Below are positions 5,835-13,617 of a DNA stretch of 13,632 nt, piece by piece. The position numbers were made by a program, and so were the translations under genes. A model generated the notes under the pieces. That model was not told where the DNA came from. It did not search any database and worked only from the letters and a program-made list of their open reading frames with translations. Position 1 is the first letter of the stretch; every line of letters starts with the position of its first letter. This DNA is from an uncultured bacterium (GTDB lineage Bacteria > Bacteroidota > Bacteroidia > Bacteroidales > Muribaculaceae): assembly GCA_905214735.1 (NCBI GenBank), contig CAJMNI010000054.1:1-13632 (forward strand). The letters are read 5' to 3'.

Positions 5835-6455
5835 ATGGCAAACAAAGAAAAAAAGTTCCTTATCGTGATAGGGCGGCAATTCGGCAGCGGCGGCCGCAGG
5901 ATAGGGAAAGAGATAGCCGACAGGCTCGGGATCGCCTATTACGACCGCAAGCTCATCACCGAAGCCGCGCGCCGCATGGGGTATGCTCCCGAAATTTTCG
6001 AACGGGCCGATGAAAAGCGCCCTTCGTTCCTCCGCTCCCTTCTCCATCTAAATTATGGGGCCACGAGCAGTTTCTCGCCCGAATCCGACATGAGCAGCGA
6101 GGGGATCTACAAAGCTCAGAGCAGCGTGATTAAGGAGATCTGCTCGAAGGAATCGTGCGTGATTGTCGGCCGCACAGCCGACTATGTGATGCGCGACCAT
6201 CCCAATATGATCAGCATCTTCCTCCACGCCCCGATGAAGACAAGGATACAGAATGTGATGGCCAAGGAAAACATCTTCGACAGCGACCAGGCCGAAGACC
6301 TCATCCGCAAGCAGGACCGCGAACGCGAGGCATATTATAATTACTTCACCAACCGCCACTGGGGACGCGCCGACAATTATCATCTCTCGGTCGATTCCAC
6401 CCGTTTCGACGCCGACAAGATCATCGCCGCCATCTCTCATCTCCTGCCGAAATAA
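5835..6455 (+). CDS. Cytidylate kinase-like family protein
   Basis: This 206-residue P-loop protein belongs to the cytidylate kinase-like group that is common in Bacteroidetes and Firmicutes, distinct from housekeeping Cmk. Residues 13-24, GRQFGSGGRRIG, form the glycine-rich nucleotide loop typical of the group. IAYYDRKLI (33-41) fits the NMP-binding side, and SCVIVGRTADYVM a central strand and helix. RKQDREREAYYNYFTNRHWG is the arginine-rich lid, and NYHLSVDSTRF the closing strand. The family presumably transfers phosphate to a nucleoside monophosphate, but the substrate of this group is unproven and dedicated CMP kinase activity should not be assumed. Its promoter is divergent from the 5249-5623 gene. 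It is followed by rnpB on the same strand, which has an independent promoter. Start Met is followed by a lysine-rich stretch, and no better in-frame start exists. Confidence 0.9.
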   Translation: MANKEKKFLIVIGRQFGSGGRRIGKEIADRLGIAYYDRKLITEAARRMGYAPEIFERADEKRPSFLRSLLHLNYGATSSFSPESDMSSEGIYKAQSSVIKEICSKESCVIVGRTADYVMRDHPNMISIFLHAPMKTRIQNVMAKENIFDSDQAEDLIRKQDREREAYYNYFTNRHWGRADNYHLSVDSTRFDADKIIAAISHLLPK

Positions 6456-6505
6456 GCAGCAACTGCCATAAACTGCCCGGTTAGCAAATATTTATTCCCC
6501 CTTTG

Positions 6506-6537
6506 TTTGGGCATGCGCCATAAATTCGCTAACTTTG
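6506..6537 (+). promoter_or_regulatory. Bacteroidetes-type promoter of rnpB
   Basis: TTTG at 6506-6509 (a second TTTG lies at 6502-6505), a 20-base spacer and TAACTTTG at 6530-6537 give a near-perfect match to TTTG / N19-21 / TAnnTTTG. RNA would start near 6544, about 20 bases before the P1 helix of RNase P RNA, which suggests a short 5' precursor segment. Confidence 0.8.
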
Positions 6538-6563
6538 CAGAGAAATAGAAAAAAAGAAATCAT

Positions 6564-6935
6564 GACAGAGATGCGGTCTGTCGCTCTATGACGCATAATG
6601 CTCATAAAGAGGAAAGTCCGGGCAACGCAGAGCACCGCATTTCTTAACGGGAAGCCGGCGGCGACGTCGGGGATAATGTGACAGAAAACAACCGCCCGCC
6701 CCTTCGCGGGGCAGGCAAGGGTGAAAAGGCGGGGTAAGAGCCCACCGGGGCGCCTGGCGACAGGCGCCGCCGCACATCCTGCGGGTTGCAAGGTCAAGTA
6801 TACCGGCATCTAAGGGCTGCTCGTCCATTGCCGGGGGGTAGGCTGCTATAGCGCGCCGAGCAATCGGCCGCAAAGATAAATGACAGACACGCCTCTTCGG
6901 AGTGCGCACATAACCCGGCTTACAGCATCTCTGTC
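6564..6935 (+). ncRNA. rnpB: RNase P RNA, bacterial type A
   Basis: This is the catalytic RNA that removes 5' leaders from tRNA precursors together with the RnpA protein. The ends are set by an 11-base P1 helix: GACAGAGATGC (6564-6574) pairs with GCATCTCTGTC (6925-6935). The universally conserved 5' P4 strand is GAGGAAAGTCCGGGC from 6609, and the matching 3' region is ATAACCCGGCTTACA at 6910-6924. GGTAAGAGCCCACCG (6733-6747) is the conserved specificity-domain segment. Internal helices are visible, for example GCCCC-TTCG-CGGGGC near 6697-6711 and a perfect eight-base stem 6749-6756/6761-6768 capped by a GCGA tetraloop. Open frames on the opposite strand are artefacts of this RNA. The exact processed ends cannot be read from sequence and could differ by a few bases. 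Confidence 0.97.
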
Positions 6936-6950
6936 TCTCATAAAATAATC

Positions 6951-6990
6951 GCGATTCCGGAATTTTCAGAATTCCGGATCGCTTTTATTA
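6951..6990 (+). terminator. Rho-independent terminator of rnpB
   Basis: GCGATTCCGGAATT (6951-6964) pairs with AATTCCGGATCGC (6970-6982) over 13 base pairs with one bulged T, around a TTCAG loop, followed at once by TTTTATTA. It lies 15 bases past the P1 helix. The AT-containing stem is close to symmetric, but no minus-strand gene ends here. Confidence 0.9.
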
Positions 6991-7136
6991 ACATCAGGTC
7001 GGCTTCGGGCGTTTAACCTATAGCGGCTTCTTGCCGCCGCCTTCGCCTCTTTGCCGACTCTCCGCTCTGACTGCTGAAGGGAATTGACAGTATCAGGTTT
7101 CTGTCTCTTGTTTTGTGTATATTTAATTTTTATCCC

Positions 7137-8585
7137 ATGTCAGCTGATTCAGGCAAAAAATCTCCCGGTGTGTTCGGCCGCCTTATCGCCAAGGCGACCG
7201 CTAATCTGCATTATTGCATGAAGGGGGTCTGGAACGACCCGCGCAACACCCGACGCACCCGCCTGATAAAAACCCTCAACCTTTCCGTTTCCTCTTTCTT
7301 CGACAGCCGACTCCAGCTGCAGTCGATGTCGCTGACATATTCCACTGTCCTATCAATAGTCCCGGCCTTCGCGCTGATCCTCGCAATCGGACGCGGCTTC
7401 GGACTCCAGGATATCCTCCAGAAAGACATCTACGCCTTCTTTCCCTCGCAAGTGCAGGCCATTTCGGCCGGATTCCGGTTTGTCGACTCTTATCTCGCCA
7501 CCGCTTCCCAGGGCATTTTCGTCGGCATCGGCCTGATCATGCTCCTCTGGACAATCATCTCCCTCCTCTCCCAGATCGAGGATGCGTTCAACACAATCTG
7601 GTGTGTCAAAAAAGGAAGGACGATCTATCAGAAATTCACCGACTATATCTCCATCTGCCTCCTTATCCCGGTGCTGATGGTTTGCTCATCGGGCGTCACT
7701 TTCTTCATGACCGACGTGATCCGCGACCAACTCGGCCTGCATTTCCTCACGCCCGTTCTGAATTTCAGCCTCGAGTTCGCCCCGCTCGTGCTCTCATGGC
7801 TCGCCTTCTCACTCTCCTATTACCTGATTCCGAACACAAAGGTCAAGCTCCGCTACGCCATGATCGCAGGAGCCTTCTCAGCCATAGGGTTCCAGATTCT
7901 CCAGCTCATTTTCATGAACGGCCAGCTCTACGTGTCGAAATACAACGCCATCTACGGATCTTTCGCCTTCCTGCCGCTGCTCCTGATCTGGCTCCAGTTC
8001 TCCTGGCTCCTGCTGCTGTCGGGCTGCGTGGTCTGCTATTCGATGCAGAACGTCTTCACCTATAAGATAATCGGCGACATCTCGACGCTATCCACCACCG
8101 CCTGGCACAATCTTTCGGTGATCGTCATGGCGGTAATTGCCCGCCGTTTTCTCGACCGCCGTCCCCCCGTGACCAGAGACGAACTCGCCCGCGAATATTA
8201 TCTGCCGGTAAAAATCGTCGATGTCATAGTCACGCGCCTCTGCAAAGTAGGTCTCGTCAACATCGTCGACCTCGACAACGACACCACCGGACTCGCCCCG
8301 GCGGTCAGCATGGAGGATTTCACCCTCGCCGAGTTCTATCGCGAAATCGACGGCAAGGAACTCTTTGGCACAGACACCGTAATCGGCGACCTATACCCCG
8401 ACCTCCTTGAGCAAACCGACAGCGGATGGAACCGGGCTTACGCCACTTTCGGCGACATACTCATACGCGACATAAACCTCCCCTCTCCCGAACATATAAG
8501 AGAAAAACTCGATGAAATGCTCGTCAAAAAAGGTGAACGACTCCGCGACAGCGACAAGTCGGCGGCAAGCACTCCCGCGAGCTGA
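7137..8585 (+). CDS. YihY/virulence factor BrkB family inner-membrane protein
   Basis: This is a polytopic membrane protein of the family once mislabelled ribonuclease BN; its biochemical role is unproven. With the start used here (Met before SADSGKK) it has 482 residues; an in-frame Met 8 codons upstream (7113) is possible but adds only an odd hydrophobic octapeptide. Six membrane segments are visible, including YSTVLSIVPAFALILAIG, the GIGLIMLLWTIISLL segment before the family-typical QIEDAFNTIW, ISICLLIPVLMVCSSGV, APLVLSWLAFSLSYYLIPN and FLPLLLIWLQFSWLLLLSG. After the last segment the protein has a long cytoplasmic tail. It includes a winged-helix-like stretch (ARRFLDRRPPVTRDELA through VTRLCKVGLVNI) that shorter family members lack, and ends in a charged region. 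It follows the rnpB terminator with no recognisable promoter of the TAnnTTTG type in the 146-base gap. Confidence 0.92.
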   Translation: MSADSGKKSPGVFGRLIAKATANLHYCMKGVWNDPRNTRRTRLIKTLNLSVSSFFDSRLQLQSMSLTYSTVLSIVPAFALILAIGRGFGLQDILQKDIYAFFPSQVQAISAGFRFVDSYLATASQGIFVGIGLIMLLWTIISLLSQIEDAFNTIWCVKKGRTIYQKFTDYISICLLIPVLMVCSSGVTFFMTDVIRDQLGLHFLTPVLNFSLEFAPLVLSWLAFSLSYYLIPNTKVKLRYAMIAGAFSAIGFQILQLIFMNGQLYVSKYNAIYGSFAFLPLLLIWLQFSWLLLLSGCVVCYSMQNVFTYKIIGDISTLSTTAWHNLSVIVMAVIARRFLDRRPPVTRDELAREYYLPVKIVDVIVTRLCKVGLVNIVDLDNDTTGLAPAVSMEDFTLAEFYREIDGKELFGTDTVIGDLYPDLLEQTDSGWNRAYATFGDILIRDINLPSPEHIREKLDEMLVKKGERLRDSDKSAASTPAS

Positions 8586-8618
8586 AACTTAGGCTCATAA
8601 ACACTGCTCAACAACATC

Positions 8619-8649
8619 TTGCCAATGTCTGCGAAATTAGCTACCTTTG
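8619..8649 (+). promoter_or_regulatory. Bacteroidetes-type promoter of the glycogen operon
   Basis: TTG at 8619-8621, a 20-base spacer and TACCTTTG at 8642-8649 match the Bacteroidetes consensus. It lies 33 bases after the YihY stop codon. RNA would start near 8656, leaving a leader of about 157 bases before the debranching enzyme. Confidence 0.7.
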
Positions 8650-8660
8650 TAAGAATAGAT

Positions 8661-8809
8661 ATGACATTCTCTCCATAATGACGGCACTCCTCAGCCTCTC
8701 TTCTACCTCTCCTTCACAGTTCTCTCCCCGCTGCCATCTAATGCTTCCAGAAGCATATAACAGTATCAGATCTAAAAAAGCAACTAAACAACAAAACCCG
8801 AAACCATAA
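8661..8809 (+). other. Leader with two overlapping short reading frames and a pyrimidine-rich tract
   Basis: A five-codon frame (ATG at 8661, stop TAA at 8676-8678) overlaps by one base (TAATG) a 43-codon frame that runs from 8678 to its stop at 8807-8809, three bases before the debranching enzyme start. Its product would be rich in Ser, Thr and Pro, then Lys and Gln, with no recognisable family. From about 8687 to 8731 the DNA is nearly all C and T. A small hairpin (ATGCTT / AAGCAT) lies at 8741-8756. The arrangement could couple translation or attenuate the operon; it could also be chance open frames in an unstructured leader. Confidence 0.3.
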
Positions 8810-8812
8810 ATC

Positions 8813-10795
8813 ATGAGTTATCTTAAATTTGACAAGACCCTTATGATCAACTTGGAGCAGTCTCTTCCCAAAGAAATGCTCCGCACCAACAAGTCGGGGG
8901 CTTACCATTGCACCACCATAGTTGGCTGCAACACCCGCAAGCAGCACGGTCTGCTCGTGATCCCCATTCCGGAAATGGACGATCAGGCCCACGTGCTCCT
9001 TTCGAGCCTCGACGAGACGGTGATCCAGCATGGCGCTGCGTTCAATCTGGGCCTTCATCAGTATGGCGACAATGTTTTCAGTCCCAACGGCCATAAATAT
9101 ATCCGTGAATTCGACTGCGAGACCGTGCCGACACTTACCTTCCGCGTCGGAGGCGTGATTCTCACCAAAGAGAAAGTCTTCATCTCGCATGAAAACAGAA
9201 TCCTGATCAAATACACCCTCAAGGAGGCGCATTCCGACACGACTCTCCGTTTCCGCCCCTTCCTCGCTTTCCGCAATGCCAACGACCTCGTGGTGGAAAA
9301 CAACCAGATCAACCGCGAGATCCGCCACGTGCCCAACGGTATCGCAACATGCCTCTACGACGGCTATCCGTCGCTCTTCATGCAGTTCAACTGCGATGCG
9401 AAATGGGTCGATGACGCCCATTGGTATAACGGCATTGAATATTATAAAGACCGCGACCGCGGCATCCCCTATAAGGAAGACCTCTGGGTGCCCGGCTATT
9501 TCGAGCTCCCGATCAAGAAAGGGGAATCGATCATTTTCTCGGCATCGACTTTCGAGACCGATCCCGCCCTTTTCGAGAAGACCTACGAGGAAGAGATCAA
9601 GAGCCGCACATGCCGCACGAGCTTCTACAACTGCCTCAAGAACTCCGCCAAACAATTTTATCTGAAAAACGAGCACGGCATGTATATCATGGCCGGCTAT
9701 CCATGGTATAACGTCCGCGCCCGCGACGAACTCATCGCCCTCCCCGGCTGCACCATGGCCATCAACCATGAAGAGGAATATGTGGCCATAATGCAGACTT
9801 TCCTCAAAGGGCTCCGCAATTATATCGAAACCGGAAAATCCGATCCGGTGATCCATGAGATCGACCTCCCCGACATTCCGCTCTGGGCCATCTGGGCCAT
9901 CCAGCAATACCGACGCTTCACCGACGCAGCCCGCTGCCGCGACCGCTACGCCGACGACGTGCGCTATCTCGTCGAGGCTATCCGCGGAGGCCGCGTGCCC
10001 AACCTGCTCCTCAACGACAACGGCCTCCTCTCGAGCGAGGGGCGCGACACCCCCGTGACCTGGCTCTCGGCCTCGATCAAAGGGAAGCCCATCATTCCGC
10101 GCACAGGTTATATCCTCGAGTTCAACGCCCTCTGGTATAACGCCATCAGGTTCCTCGCCGTTCTGCTCGAGAACGCTCCCGAAGAGGCCGAATATGTGGC
10201 TGAGCTCAACTCGCTCGCCGACCGCGTGAAAGTGTCGTTTATCGACACCTTCCTCAACGACTACGGCTATCTTTACGATTATGTCAACGGCAGCTACACC
10301 GACCTTGAGGTGCGCCCCAACATGGCGATTGCAGTCGGACTCGAATATTCCCCGCTCGACCGCCGGCAGCGTAAACGCGTGCTCGACTTCTGCACCCGCG
10401 AGCTTCTCACCCCCAAGGGTCTCCGCTCACTCTCGCCGAAAAGCCACGACTATCGCCCCGTCTACGCCGGCAACCCCTACGAACGCGAACTCGCAGTCCA
10501 TCAGGGTCCCGCCCGCCCCTGGCTCTTCGGTTTCTACGCCGACGCCTATTTCAAAGTGTTCGGCCTCGGCGGTCTCGCTTTCATCGAGAGGATGCTGATC
10601 GGTTATGAAGACGAAATGTCGGAAGGTTGCATCGGTTCGCTTTCCGAAATGTATGACGCCAATCCTCCCTACGCAGGCCGCGGAGCCGTCAGCACCGCCA
10701 AAAACGTAGGCGAAATCCTCGTGACAATCAAGACCGTCAACCAGCTCACCAAACTCCTCGACGAGCCCCGGAAATCTGACGAGCCGGCCAAATAA
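8813..10795 (+). CDS. Glycogen debranching enzyme (amylo-alpha-1,6-glucosidase, GH133 type)
   Basis: The 660-residue protein is expected to remove alpha-1,6-linked glucose at branch stubs of glycogen in the cytoplasm. The N-terminal beta-rich debranching domain (about 15-240) carries the family signature SGAYHCTTIVGCNTRKQHGL (28-47, the G-x-Y...TRKxHGLL motif). The C-terminal (alpha/alpha)6 catalytic domain starts near 285 with GYPWYNVRARDELIALPG; D305 sits where related enzymes have the proposed catalytic acid in GRD. Residue 303 is Ala where many homologues have Gly. Later conserved stretches are PRTGYILEFNALWYNAI, DFCTRELLTPKGLRSL and the pocket-like VHQGPARPWLFGFYADAYF. There is no signal peptide. 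It is the first gene of a three-gene operon, 23 bases ahead of the glycosyltransferase, with no Shine-Dalgarno, as is normal in Bacteroidetes. A long minus-strand open frame over its 5' half is a codon-bias shadow. Confidence 0.94.
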   Translation: MSYLKFDKTLMINLEQSLPKEMLRTNKSGAYHCTTIVGCNTRKQHGLLVIPIPEMDDQAHVLLSSLDETVIQHGAAFNLGLHQYGDNVFSPNGHKYIREFDCETVPTLTFRVGGVILTKEKVFISHENRILIKYTLKEAHSDTTLRFRPFLAFRNANDLVVENNQINREIRHVPNGIATCLYDGYPSLFMQFNCDAKWVDDAHWYNGIEYYKDRDRGIPYKEDLWVPGYFELPIKKGESIIFSASTFETDPALFEKTYEEEIKSRTCRTSFYNCLKNSAKQFYLKNEHGMYIMAGYPWYNVRARDELIALPGCTMAINHEEEYVAIMQTFLKGLRNYIETGKSDPVIHEIDLPDIPLWAIWAIQQYRRFTDAARCRDRYADDVRYLVEAIRGGRVPNLLLNDNGLLSSEGRDTPVTWLSASIKGKPIIPRTGYILEFNALWYNAIRFLAVLLENAPEEAEYVAELNSLADRVKVSFIDTFLNDYGYLYDYVNGSYTDLEVRPNMAIAVGLEYSPLDRRQRKRVLDFCTRELLTPKGLRSLSPKSHDYRPVYAGNPYERELAVHQGPARPWLFGFYADAYFKVFGLGGLAFIERMLIGYEDEMSEGCIGSLSEMYDANPPYAGRGAVSTAKNVGEILVTIKTVNQLTKLLDEPRKSDEPAK

Positions 10796-10818
10796 GAATC
10801 AAAACAGACCATATACTA

Positions 10819-12081
10819 ATGAAAGCTTTAATGTTTGGTTGGGAATTCCCCCCTCACATCCTGGGCGGCCTCGGCACTGCAAGCTACGGCCTCACCAAGG
10901 GCATGCACAACAACGGAGACATGGAGATCTCCTTTGTCATCCCGAAGCCCTGGGGAGATGAGGAAAAAGGGTTTGCCAACATTATCGGCGCCAACTGCAC
11001 CCCGGTGGCCTGGCGCGATGTCAGCCGTGAATACGTGGAGGGTAGAATCGGCAAAGTCATGAACCCCGATTTCTATTTCGACCTCCGTTCCCATATCTAC
11101 GCCGATTTCAACTATATGCGTCTCAACGACCTGGGATGCATCGAGTTTTCCGGCAAATATCCCGATAACCTTATTGAGGAAATCAACAATTATTCAATCG
11201 TGGCCGGAGTGATCGCCCGCACGGTCCCCTGCGACGTGATCCATTCCCACGACTGGCTCACATATCCCGCCGGCATCCACGCCAAGAACGTCACCGGGAA
11301 GCCGCTCGTGATCCATGTTCACGCCACTGACTTCGACCGCTCCCGAGGAAATGTCAACCCCACGGTGTTCGGCATCGAGAAAGACGGCATGGAAAACGCC
11401 GACCATATCATCACCGTGTCCAACCTCACGCGCCGCACTGTCATCGAGAAATATGGCATCGCCCCCGAAAAGGTGACCACCGTGCATAACGCCGTGATTC
11501 CCCTCGATCAGGAACTGCTCTCTATCCCACGCACCGTAGGCAAGGAGAAAATCATCACATTCCTCGGCCGAATCACGATGCAGAAAGGACCGGAATATTT
11601 CGTGGAGGCTGCTGCAAAGGTGCTTCAGAAGACCAAAAACGTCCGCTTCGTAATGGCCGGTTCAGGCGACATGATGGACGCCATGATCAAACTCGCCGCC
11701 AAACGCAACATCGCCGACCGTTTCCATTTCACCGGCTTCCTTCGCGGCAAGGAGGTTTACAACATGCTCGCCAATTCCGACGTCTACGTGATGCCTTCAG
11801 TCTCCGAGCCATTCGGAATCTCACCCCTCGAGGCAATGGAGATGGGCGTTCCTTCGATCATCTCGAAGCAGAGCGGTTGCGCCGAAATCCTCAACAACGT
11901 CATCAAGACCGACTATTGGGACATCGACGCCATGGCCGACGCCATGCACGCACTCGTTTCCTATCCCGCACTCCATTCCGAGCTTCGCGACAAGGGTATC
12001 GAGGAGATCCACAACATCACCTGGGAAAAAGCAGGTAAAAAAGTTATCGACATCTATAAAAAAGTGCTCGGCTGGGAGTAA
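10819..12081 (+). CDS. GT4-type glycosyltransferase, probable glycogen synthase
   Basis: This 420-residue GT-B fold enzyme probably transfers glucose from a nucleotide sugar to an alpha-glucan. The N-terminal Rossmann half begins MKALMFGWEFPPHILGGLG, where GGLG (16-19) is the nucleotide-sugar loop; the Lys of the K-x-G-G motif of classic GlgA (GT5) is not present. VIHSHDWLTYPAGIHA and VIHVHATDFDRS are typical strands of starch-synthase-like enzymes. The C-terminal half shows LGR-x4-K (R251 and K256), the phosphate-binding pair, and the retaining E-x7-E motif SEPFGISPLEAMEMG, with E330 and E338. The position between debranching enzyme and GH57 gene, with gaps of 23 and 29 bases, supports an alpha-glucan substrate. 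Homologues in this setting are usually labelled glycogen/starch synthase; another GT4 acceptor is possible. Confidence 0.9.
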   Translation: MKALMFGWEFPPHILGGLGTASYGLTKGMHNNGDMEISFVIPKPWGDEEKGFANIIGANCTPVAWRDVSREYVEGRIGKVMNPDFYFDLRSHIYADFNYMRLNDLGCIEFSGKYPDNLIEEINNYSIVAGVIARTVPCDVIHSHDWLTYPAGIHAKNVTGKPLVIHVHATDFDRSRGNVNPTVFGIEKDGMENADHIITVSNLTRRTVIEKYGIAPEKVTTVHNAVIPLDQELLSIPRTVGKEKIITFLGRITMQKGPEYFVEAAAKVLQKTKNVRFVMAGSGDMMDAMIKLAAKRNIADRFHFTGFLRGKEVYNMLANSDVYVMPSVSEPFGISPLEAMEMGVPSIISKQSGCAEILNNVIKTDYWDIDAMADAMHALVSYPALHSELRDKGIEEIHNITWEKAGKKVIDIYKKVLGWE

Positions 12082-12110
12082 GCGGAGCGTAACTCAAATT
12101 TTTCACCACA

Positions 12111-13547
12111 ATGAAATCAGTTTGTTTCTATTTCAAAATACATCAGCCATACCGTCTGAAACGCTACCGCTTCTTTGATATCGGTAACGACCATTACTAT
12201 TACGACGATTTCGCCAACGACGAGATCATCACCCGTCTGGCGGAAAACTCCTACATGCCGCTCTGCGACACTCTCCTCGAGATGATCCGCGACACCAACG
12301 GCGCCTTCCACTGCTCCATCGACATCTCCGGAACAGCCATCGAGCAGCTCCAGATGTATGTGCCCGAATGCATCGACAAACTCAAAGCACTCGCCGACAC
12401 AGGCTGCGTGGAATTTCTCGCCGGTCCTTATGCATACTCCCTCGCCTCGCTCGAAGATCCCGAGGAATTCCTCCGCGAAGTGCGTCTCCACGAGAGAATC
12501 ATCAAAAACACTTTCGGCGTAAAGACCAAAGTCTTTGCCAACACAGAGCTTATCTACGACGACGACATCGCCACGCTGATCAAAGCGATGGGATATAACA
12601 CTTGCGTCACCGAAGGCGCCAAGCATATCCTCGGATGGAAATCCCCCAACTATGTCTATGCAGCAGCTACGGAGCCGAAGCTCAAGCTCCTGCTCACCAA
12701 CGACAAGCTCGCCGATGATGTGGCCCGCAACTTCAACAACACCGCCTGGGACGAATATCCCCTCACGGCCGACAAATACATCGACTGGATCGCCGCTCTT
12801 CCCGAGGAGCAGCAGGTGATCAACCTCTTCTTCAGCATGGACACTTTCGGTTCGTTCCTTCCCGCCTCGACCGGAATCTTCATGTTCATGAGAGCGCTCC
12901 CGAGATTCGCCGCAGAGAGAGGTATCGTGTTCGCAACTCCGTCGGAGGCAGTGGCCCGTCTCAAACCGGTCGACGAACTCTCGGTGCCCTATCCGATCTC
13001 CGACATCGACGAAGCCCGCGACGTCTCCGCATGGAAAGGAAACACGCTCCAGCGCGAAGCCCTAAACAAGCTCTATTCGGTTGCCGAACGTGTAAGCCTA
13101 TGCGACGACCGCCGTCTGAAGCAGGACTGGGAATACCTCCAGAACTCCGACCACTTCTACTACATGAGCACCAAGAATCTCGAAGACGGTGCCGAGCATG
13201 CAGCCTTCTCCCCCTACGACTCCCCTTTCGCGGCATTCACCAACTATATGAACGTGCTCGCCGACTTCCTCGTAAGGGTTCAGGAGCAGTATCCCGAGAG
13301 CATCGACAACGAAGAGCTCAACTCGCTGCTTCTCACGATCCGCAACCAGGCCTCGGAGATCACCGAGCTGAATAAGGAAGTGAAATCCCTGCGCACCACC
13401 CTCGAGACCGCCGACAAAGAGGAAGAATACCTCCCGGCGCCCGAAGAGAAACCGGCAGCAGCCAAAAAGCCAGCCGCAAAAAAAACAGCCGCAAAAAAGC
13501 CGGCAGCCGCCAAGAAACCGACAGCAAAGAAACCGGCAGCAAAATAA
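12111..13547 (+). CDS. GH57 family protein with altered active site and Ala/Lys/Pro-rich tail
   Basis: The 478-residue protein belongs to glycoside hydrolase family 57 (alpha-amylase or glucanotransferase type). HQPY (11-14) is conserved region 1, and VFANTELIY includes the expected nucleophile E146. Region 4, usually D-x-E-x-F-G with the Asp as acid/base, reads S242-M-D244-T-F-G. The ungapped equivalent of the catalytic Asp is therefore Ser, and the usual Glu is Asp. The segment near region 2 reads EFLAGPYAYSLASL, where amylase-type relatives commonly have an ET and a His. The rest (WKSPNYVYAA, AWDEYPLTADKYIDW, RRLKQDWEYLQNSDHFYYMSTK) looks well kept. A coiled coil spans about 400-440, and the last 30 residues are almost only Ala, Lys and Pro, like histone H1 tails. 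It is last in the glycogen operon. No frameshift is evident, so a specialised or regulatory role is possible. Confidence 0.92.
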   Translation: MKSVCFYFKIHQPYRLKRYRFFDIGNDHYYYDDFANDEIITRLAENSYMPLCDTLLEMIRDTNGAFHCSIDISGTAIEQLQMYVPECIDKLKALADTGCVEFLAGPYAYSLASLEDPEEFLREVRLHERIIKNTFGVKTKVFANTELIYDDDIATLIKAMGYNTCVTEGAKHILGWKSPNYVYAAATEPKLKLLLTNDKLADDVARNFNNTAWDEYPLTADKYIDWIAALPEEQQVINLFFSMDTFGSFLPASTGIFMFMRALPRFAAERGIVFATPSEAVARLKPVDELSVPYPISDIDEARDVSAWKGNTLQREALNKLYSVAERVSLCDDRRLKQDWEYLQNSDHFYYMSTKNLEDGAEHAAFSPYDSPFAAFTNYMNVLADFLVRVQEQYPESIDNEELNSLLLTIRNQASEITELNKEVKSLRTTLETADKEEEYLPAPEEKPAAAKKPAAKKTAAKKPAAAKKPTAKKPAAK

Positions 13548-13560
13548 CAGAAGCCTAAAG

Positions 13561-13617
13561 ATTGCGCCCTAAAGAGACGCACCGGCACACAATTGCGCCC
13601 TAAAGGGCCGCACCGGC
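13561..13617. repeat. Two-copy 26-base direct repeat with GC-rich hairpins
   Basis: ATTGCGCCCTAAAG followed by RGMCGCACCGGC occurs at 13561-13586 and 13592-13617, differing at two positions, with a five-base spacer. A further CCTAAAG lies just before the first copy (13554-13560). The second copy can form GCCC-TAAA-GGGC (13597-13608) or, exclusively, GGGCCG-CAC-CGGCCC (13605-13619). It lies 13 bases past the GH57 stop. The hairpins could end transcription of the glycogen operon, but no T-run follows on the plus strand. The window ends 15 bases later, so more copies may lie outside. Confidence 0.75.

Noticed and set aside
6492..6909. Minus-strand open frames over 6492-6909
   Set aside because: They cover RNase P RNA and its promoter; the RNA assignment is firm and explains the sequence.
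7137..8585. Ribonuclease BN annotation for the YihY/BrkB protein
   Set aside because: That label came from an early misassignment; true RNase BN is a metallo-beta-lactamase fold enzyme, and this is a six-helix membrane protein.
8738..9907. Minus-strand open frame of 389 codons over the debranching enzyme
   Set aside because: It is antisense to conserved GH133 domains and its translation shows no family; it reflects scarcity of stop codons in GC-rich antisense.
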